This document shows positions 15,805 through 19,158 of a stretch of DNA of 19,158 nt, piece after piece. Position 1 is the stretch's first letter. Every line of letters starts with the position of its first letter. The stretch covers positions 1 through 19,158 of the forward strand of contig UQSG01000040.1 in assembly GCA_900543695.1 (NCBI GenBank), written 5' to 3'. Position numbers and translations under genes: made by a program. The DNA comes from an uncultured Clostridium sp. (GTDB taxonomy: Bacteria > Bacillota > Clostridia > UBA1212 > UBA1255). Under the pieces are notes generated by a model that was not told where the DNA came from, searched no databases, and was given only the letters and a program-made list of their open reading frames with translations.

Positions 15805-15983
15805 CTGTTTTCCGGGGACTTGGCGGAATAGGCCGCCATCAGCCCACTTCCTATCGCGGCGATCACAAAGTCCCATAGCGGCTCATTTTTGCACACCCTT
15901 GCCCGGCCCGTATATGCCAGAACCGAGGAAACGCTAAAAAGTATCCACTCCCGGACAGCGTCACCTCTTTCAATGAGAACAAT
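15783..15983 (-). pseudogene. 5'-truncated small membrane protein remnant
   Basis: A 66-codon open frame on the minus strand reads REWILFSVSSVLAYTGR, then KNEPLWDFVIAAIGSGLMAA and a hydrophilic tail. It looks like two membrane segments, and I do not recognise the family. No ATG, GTG or TTG with a ribosome binding site opens the frame: the first codon after the preceding in-frame stop is ATT, and the upstream side is taken by the hairpin behind the SprT-like gene. I read it as a gene that lost its 5' end, perhaps on insertion or deletion near the tRNA. A noncoding stretch that is open by chance remains possible. Confidence 0.35.
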
Positions 15984-15986
15984 TTA

Positions 15987-16012
15987 GCGGGAACCTTGCG
16001 GCTCCCGCTTTT
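15987..16012. terminator. Hairpin terminator after the SprT-like gene
   Basis: A 9-bp stem, with one G-U pair in the minus-strand RNA and a GCAA tetraloop on that strand, spans 15987-16008. On + it is followed by TTTTGTTTT; on minus only a weak TAAATTGTT follows. It begins 7 nt after the SprT-like stop codon. Confidence 0.65.
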
Positions 16013-16015
16013 GTT

Positions 16016-16627
16016 TTATTCCCGCTCGAAAGCCTCGCCGCAATCCCCGCAGATTACATTGACCTCCCGCGTTGCCCGGATAATGGTGCCGCAGCAGGGG
16101 CAGACATATTTGATGCTGCGGTTAATGGATTTCTTACTTCCGCCCTTGGTGGTGCCTTCCACCGGCAAGCGGCTGGCGTTGATCTTGTCCTCGCCCAAAG
16201 TTTCTCTGATCCATGCCTCCGCCTCCGGGGCCAGCGTTGTTACCGTCCAGCCATACTTGGCGTGCTTCTCGATACGCAGGCCGTGAGCCTCGGCAGTGGC
16301 CTTAAATTTCTGGTTGTGGTAGTAGCCGTTGTTGCTTACGTCTTGGATGCCATGCACCAGATTGCAGAGATGCGCCATCTCATGCAGAAGTGTGGCTGCC
16401 AGCTCGAAAATAGGTCGGTCAAGGTACTCGGCGCAGAGATTGATTTCCCGATACTTCTCACCGCTGGCGTTCCATATCTCGTTGATACTGCACCAGCCAT
16501 ACGCCCCGCGCCCTCCGTCTGGTGATACAGTGATGGCCGGGCGGTTCAGCTCTCCTTCGTAAAAATGCTTATTGAACAGGTCGAACATTTCCTCAGTTTT
16601 TCTTACAATTTCAGATATTTGCAGCAT
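16016..16627 (-). CDS. SprT-like zinc metalloprotease
   Basis: This 203-residue protein has an SprT-like domain. The zinc site HEMAH is at 82-86 and YHNQKF at about 103-108 gives the third His ligand (His104). A C-terminal zinc ribbon, CPCC at 176-179 and CGDC at 193-196, follows. SprT/Spartan-type proteins are linked to DNA-protein crosslink processing, and versions of this kind are frequent cargo on Firmicute conjugative elements. Its role here is unknown. ATG 16627 has AAGGAGG 8 nt upstream, and the longer frame to 16684 runs into the leader element. The DNA is visibly GC-richer than the DJ-1/PfpI gene before it. Confidence 0.82.
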   Translation of the reverse strand: MLQISEIVRKTEEMFDLFNKHFYEGELNRPAITVSPDGGRGAYGWCSINEIWNASGEKYREINLCAEYLDRPIFELAATLLHEMAHLCNLVHGIQDVSNNGYYHNQKFKATAEAHGLRIEKHAKYGWTVTTLAPEAEAWIRETLGEDKINASRLPVEGTTKGGSKKSINRSIKYVCPCCGTIIRATREVNVICGDCGEAFERE

Positions 16628-16642
16628 GATGGCGTCCTCCTT

Positions 16643-16725
16643 AAAGATATGTTTTATTTCTGTGAGTGACAGCTTACACACCACCTGTCAAAAAGCAAGC
16701 TCTAAAGGTCTTAAAACATATCTTT
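16643..16725 (-). promoter_or_regulatory. Leader with a 14-bp inverted repeat before the SprT-like gene
   Basis: Perfect 14-bp arms at 16643-16656 and 16712-16725 enclose a 55-nt loop. The inner arm ends 2 nt before the AAGGAGG ribosome binding site. The loop contains the shared 24-nt element (16661-16684) and an inner TGACAG/CTGTCA pair. The layout resembles a structured RNA leader able to affect translation; a DNA-level operator is the alternative. Confidence 0.5.
16661..16684 (-). repeat. Shared 24-nt leader element, copy 1
   Basis: This copy is identical over 24 nt to 18164-18187. Read on minus it begins GTGGTGTGTAAGCTG and ends TCACTCACA. In both copies it lies between CTTGCTTTT and the ribosome binding site of a minus-strand gene. 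Confidence 0.75.
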
Positions 16726-16742
16726 TTTCACTGAGGACAGGA

Positions 16743-16766
16743 AAGGCCCCGCCGAAGCGGGGCTTT
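16743..16766. repeat. 24-bp hairpin repeat, copy 1
   Basis: GCCCCGC and GCGGGGC enclose a four-base loop that reads C(UUCG)G in minus-strand RNA, an extra-stable form. The same 24 bp recur at 17473-17496. It sits between the DJ-1/PfpI gene and the SprT-like gene and probably terminates transcription on + (T-run) and more weakly on minus. Confidence 0.75.
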
Positions 16767-16785
16767 TTATTTAATAAAATAGAAC

Positions 16786-17385
16786 CTACATTTTAGGCAT
16801 AGGTGCAGTATAAAGACCTAATTTATGGAAATTGTACCAGTCTAATATTTTATCTTTACTTGCTACATTTAAGGCAAGTAAAATCTCTTTTGCAAATTCC
16901 ATAGGTGCTGTGCCGTTTGCGGTTATTATGTTTTTGTCTCTAACCGCCTGCTTCGCAATATACTTTGTTTCCCCTGTATAGGAAGAACCGGCCCATTGTT
17001 TTAAGTCATTCATATCGTTGCTTGTATGTACTACATCGTTCAAAACACCAACTTTACCTAAAAAAGCCGAAGCGTCACAAATAGCGCCTAATACTTTACC
17101 TTTTTGATAACACTGTTCTACAAGTTCTTCTATTTGCTGTGTATTTTCTGTTCTCCATGTCATTCCGCCAATTAAAACTAATGCTTCATAATTTTCCGGC
17201 ACAGATTTAATATCATAATCTGGCAATACCCGAAAACCGCCTATAGATTGAACATAATCTTTTGATAATGATACTGTTTTTATATCGTACTGCCCTTGTC
17301 CTAACATGGTTATTGCAGATGTAATATATGCAGCTTCCCAATCCGCGTATTGTTGTAAAATCACAAACAAAATTGTTTTTTTCAT
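16786..17385 (-). CDS. DJ-1/PfpI family protein
   Basis: This 199-residue protein of the class I glutamine-amidotransferase-like fold has the nucleophile elbow GAICDASAFL with Cys103 and the conserved acidic residue in ADWEAAY (Glu17). Family members act as proteases, deglycases or stress proteins, and the exact activity cannot be read from sequence. AAGGAG lies 9 nt before ATG 17385, and a TATAAT on minus at 17430-17425 could be its -10, with no clear -35. The gene is AT-rich: one sampled line (17161-17220) is 32% G+C against 65% in a line of the SprT-like gene (16141-16200). It is bounded by identical 24-bp hairpin repeats, which suggests it was acquired as a unit. Confidence 0.85.
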   Translation of the reverse strand: MKKTILFVILQQYADWEAAYITSAITMLGQGQYDIKTVSLSKDYVQSIGGFRVLPDYDIKSVPENYEALVLIGGMTWRTENTQQIEELVEQCYQKGKVLGAICDASAFLGKVGVLNDVVHTSNDMNDLKQWAGSSYTGETKYIAKQAVRDKNIITANGTAPMEFAKEILLALNVASKDKILDWYNFHKLGLYTAPMPKM

Positions 17386-17472
17386 GCTAATTTACTCCTT
17401 CATAAATCAAAATTTATGTTCCTGATTATAGCACACTGAGCTACAAAAGGAAAGTATATTATGTCCCAAAAG

Positions 17473-17496
17473 AAGGCCCCGCCGAAGCGGGGCTTT
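17473..17496. repeat. 24-bp hairpin repeat, copy 2
   Basis: This is identical to 16743-16766, exactly 730 bp away in the same orientation. On minus it follows the stop of the two-domain gene by 6 nt and is trailed by CCTTCTTTT, so it serves as that gene's terminator. Confidence 0.75.
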
Positions 17497-17502
17497 CTCG
17501 TT

Positions 17503-18123
17503 TTACTCTGCGGCAATGAAGCCTTGTTCTTTCAGGCTTTCGATCAGCGCCGGATTCTCCGGGCCGGTCAAGGTTCCTTCTTTGTCAATGTTATAGCTTC
17601 CTACTGCGAAAGCATATGTCGGCGCTCTCAGATATTCCGGCTCGATGTTCGTAAATTCACTTACTGCTACTACGAGTTGCTTGCGGCGCACACCTGTCAC
17701 ATTGTAGGCGGCCTCAATGCCTTCCGGCCCGCTATTCTCTGTGGCAGGTTCTCCGAGATCTTCTGCCGGGATTTCGTCGGCCCGCTGGCTTTCTTCCGCC
17801 GCGGCCTCGGGTTCCGGCTCGATAGCCTCTGCGACCATAATCTCTGCGCTTTCCTGTGTGATGGCTTTGGCAGTGGCCTTTGCCGTCCGGCTCACTCTGG
17901 TGCGGGCCTCCGGGAATACTTCCGGCAGTGTGCCTTCCTCATAGTGGATTTCAAAGGTGATCTTCCCGTCCATGTGTACGTTGAAATGAAAGTCGGTCAT
18001 TTCCACCTCTTTCAGCTCGTCCGGCAGCTCGATGTTCTTGTACCGCTTGACTTCCTCACCGTTTACCATAAGGCAAACCGGAACCGCGTCCCTCAGTTTC
18101 GCTGTGATTTTTCCTGTTTTCAT
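17503..18123 (-). CDS. Uncharacterised two-domain protein of mobile-element type
   Basis: The 206-residue protein has three parts. A compact N-terminal domain of about 1-75 reads as a beta-rich fold (KITAKLRDAVPVCLMVNGEEV, then FHFNVHMDGKITFEIHY). A linker of about 76-137 is rich in Ala, Glu and Pro and is probably disordered. The C-terminal domain, about 138-206, has YNVTGVRRKQLVVAVSE, APTYAFAVGSYNIDKEGTL and ESLKEQGF. The last part resembles small so-called virulence-related proteins on Firmicute conjugative elements and phages, a resemblance from memory. Its function is unknown. ATG 18123 has AAAGGTGG 8 nt upstream; the frame to 18201 crosses the leader element and is not used. Confidence 0.7.
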   Translation of the reverse strand: MKTGKITAKLRDAVPVCLMVNGEEVKRYKNIELPDELKEVEMTDFHFNVHMDGKITFEIHYEEGTLPEVFPEARTRVSRTAKATAKAITQESAEIMVAEAIEPEPEAAAEESQRADEIPAEDLGEPATENSGPEGIEAAYNVTGVRRKQLVVAVSEFTNIEPEYLRAPTYAFAVGSYNIDKEGTLTGPENPALIESLKEQGFIAAE

Positions 18124-18163
18124 TGTGTTTTCCACCTTTCGTTTTTGTTCTTGGCTTGTGCCT

Positions 18164-18187
18164 TGTGAGTGACAGCTTACACACCAC
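18164..18187 (-). repeat. Shared 24-nt leader element, copy 2
   Basis: This is identical to 16661-16684. Here the enclosing pair is GCCTTG (18160-18165) with CAAGGC (18199-18204), different in sequence from the stem around copy 1. It lies about 40 nt before the start of the two-domain gene. Confidence 0.75.
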
Positions 18188-18381
18188 GGGTGGAAAAGCA
18201 AGGCTTTTTTGTAAAAACCACTATTTACTAAAATGAGCTAGCTTGCCTTGTGCGGATTGCCCCCATTAAAAGGCTTGCCATTTTCATAAAAATCCAGTAC
18301 ACTGACACTCCTAAACTTTACTCCAAAAATATGCGCGAAAACACGCAACTGATTATAACATTTTTTGTTCGCTGCAGTTGG

Positions 18382-18410
18382 TAGAACTTCGTAAAATTCC
18401 GGAGTATAAT
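18382..18410 (+). promoter_or_regulatory. Putative promoter of the XRE-AbrB/ABC operon
   Basis: A perfect TATAAT lies at 18405-18410. The expected -35 (TAGAAC at 18382-18387) is poor. An imperfect inverted repeat, ACTTCG and CCGGAGT, lies in the spacer. A weak -35 plus a spacer repeat would fit control by a regulator, perhaps the gene's own product. Confidence 0.4.
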
Positions 18411-18432
18411 AGATTCAGGAGGTGTGAAAAAT

Positions 18433-18912
18433 ATGAAAATGCAGAAAAGCAATATTTCACGGAATTTGTCAACTCTACGGCAACTTCATAAATACTCACA
18501 AGAAGATGTAGCAACGCAAATTGGTGTATCCCGTCAAGCAGTGGCAAAATGGGAAACGGGTGAGTCCGTACCTGATATTCTGAACTGTGACGCACTGGCA
18601 AAACTGTATGATGTGGAACTCGACGACCTAATCCATTACGACCAAGAGCAGACCGGTGAAAGCATACCGCCCAAGGGTAAGCACATATTCGGAACCGTTC
18701 GCGTGGGTGAACGCGGTCAAATTGTACTTCCCAAGCAGGCCAGAGATGTATTCAAAATTAAACCGGGCGATTTGCTGATTGTATTGGGTGATGAATCGCC
18801 AGAGCATCCGGGCATTGCCATAATGAAAGAAGAATACTTTCTGGGCATTACTCAACTATTAAAAACTGCTTTGAATATGGTAGATACACCAGACGGAAAG
18901 GAGAAAAAATAA
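18433..18912 (+). CDS. XRE helix-turn-helix and AbrB/SpoVT-type fusion regulator
   Basis: This 159-residue protein has an N-terminal XRE helix-turn-helix at about 8-65 (LRQLHKYSQEDVATQIG, VSRQAVAKWETGESVPD). An AbrB/SpoVT-like swapped-hairpin domain follows at about 86-120 (GTVRVGERGQIVLPKQARD, KIKPGDLLIVLGDE), with a helical tail. Both parts are DNA-binding folds. ATG 18433 is 10 nt after AGGAGG; an in-frame GTG at 18424 is too close to it. The stop overlaps the ABC ATPase start by one base (TAATG), so the two are translationally coupled, and the regulator probably controls the transporter. Confidence 0.82.
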   Translation: MKMQKSNISRNLSTLRQLHKYSQEDVATQIGVSRQAVAKWETGESVPDILNCDALAKLYDVELDDLIHYDQEQTGESIPPKGKHIFGTVRVGERGQIVLPKQARDVFKIKPGDLLIVLGDESPEHPGIAIMKEEYFLGITQLLKTALNMVDTPDGKEKK

Positions 18913-19158
18913 TGGAAACTGTATTGAACGTCCAGAGTATCAATAAGCACTACCCCGGATTTTCTCTGGAAAATATCAGCTTTTCTCTTGCACCTAACCG
19001 TATTATGGGGCTAATTGGTAAAAATGGAGCGGGAAAAAGTACAACTTTAAAAGCTATTCTCAACATGGTTTCGCAAGAAAGCGGGAGCGTCACCATGTTT
19101 CACAAGAATTTCTATCAGCATGAAAAAGAGTGCAAGCAACGCATAGGCGTTGTGTTTG
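18912..19158 (+). CDS. ABC transporter ATP-binding protein, cut by window end
   Basis: Only the first 82 codons are present. They begin METVLNVQSINKHYPGFSLENISF and contain the Walker A motif GKNGAGKST, followed by LKAILNMVSQESGSVTMF, as in ABC-2 type exporters. The signature motif, Walker B and the expected permease gene lie beyond the window. Its coupling to the regulator upstream suggests an exporter or resistance-type system, but the substrate is unknown. Confidence 0.85.
   Translation, partial: METVLNVQSINKHYPGFSLENISFSLAPNRIMGLIGKNGAGKSTTLKAILNMVSQESGSVTMFHKNFYQHEKECKQRIGVVF

Larger units (their letters stand above)
18124..18432. other. Divergent noncoding region, two-domain gene and XRE-AbrB gene
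   Basis: This stretch of about 310 nt holds the second leader element and, further out, a minus-strand TATAAT (18357-18352) with no good -35. That -10 could start a leader of about 225 nt for the two-domain gene. The + promoter of the XRE-AbrB gene follows. No coding sequence was recognised. Confidence 0.5.

Noticed and set aside
16661..16684. Sigma-A promoter inside the shared leader element (TTGACA in copy 1)
   Set aside because: No -10 follows at 16-18 nt, and the TTGACA is absent from copy 2, so it cannot explain the conserved 24 nt.

Overview
The window looks like chromosomal DNA from a Gram-positive, low-to-mid GC bacterium of the class Clostridia. The reasons are strong AGGAGG-type ribosome binding sites, consensus sigma-A promoters, a Gram-positive LexA box, a clostridial-type division/cell-wall cluster with a PASTA-containing class B PBP, and a TIGR04086-like membrane protein. 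MurE carries DNPR, so the peptidoglycan is predicted to be of the meso-diaminopimelate type. I cannot name the species.

Positions 1-10958 hold the cell-wall block. murA on + runs convergently into a minus-strand dcw operon transcribed mraZ, rsmH, ftsL, class B PBP (ftsI/spoVD), murE, murF, mraY, ftsW/spoVE. murD, murG, ftsQ and ftsZ are not here. The murA and ftsW stops are 2 nt apart. The mraZ promoter is followed by a helically phased array of GTGG elements (likely MraZ operators), then a roughly 310-nt leader carrying seven TACAAAAG-like direct repeats that I cannot assign.

Positions 11360-14090 hold a bidirectional terminator, a small unknown protein, an ImmA-type metalloprotease and its XRE regulator on minus, and a divergent Y-family polymerase (dinB) on +. 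The intergenic region has two head-to-head promoters with a perfect LexA box between them, so DNA-damage control is expected. Positions 14164-15533 hold a metal-dependent amidohydrolase and a four-helix membrane protein. A tRNA-Leu(GAG) with a perfect consensus promoter and two downstream terminators follows.

From about 15.8 kb the character changes to accessory DNA. It has a 5'-truncated ORF, a SprT-like metalloprotease, a DJ-1/PfpI protein in AT-rich DNA bounded by two identical 24-bp hairpin repeats, and a two-domain protein of the sort found on conjugative elements and phages. It ends with an XRE-AbrB fusion regulator translationally coupled to an ABC transporter ATPase cut by the window end. 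The SprT-like gene and the two-domain gene share an identical 24-nt leader element enclosed by different base-paired stems. This is the best candidate here for an undescribed regulatory RNA or operator.
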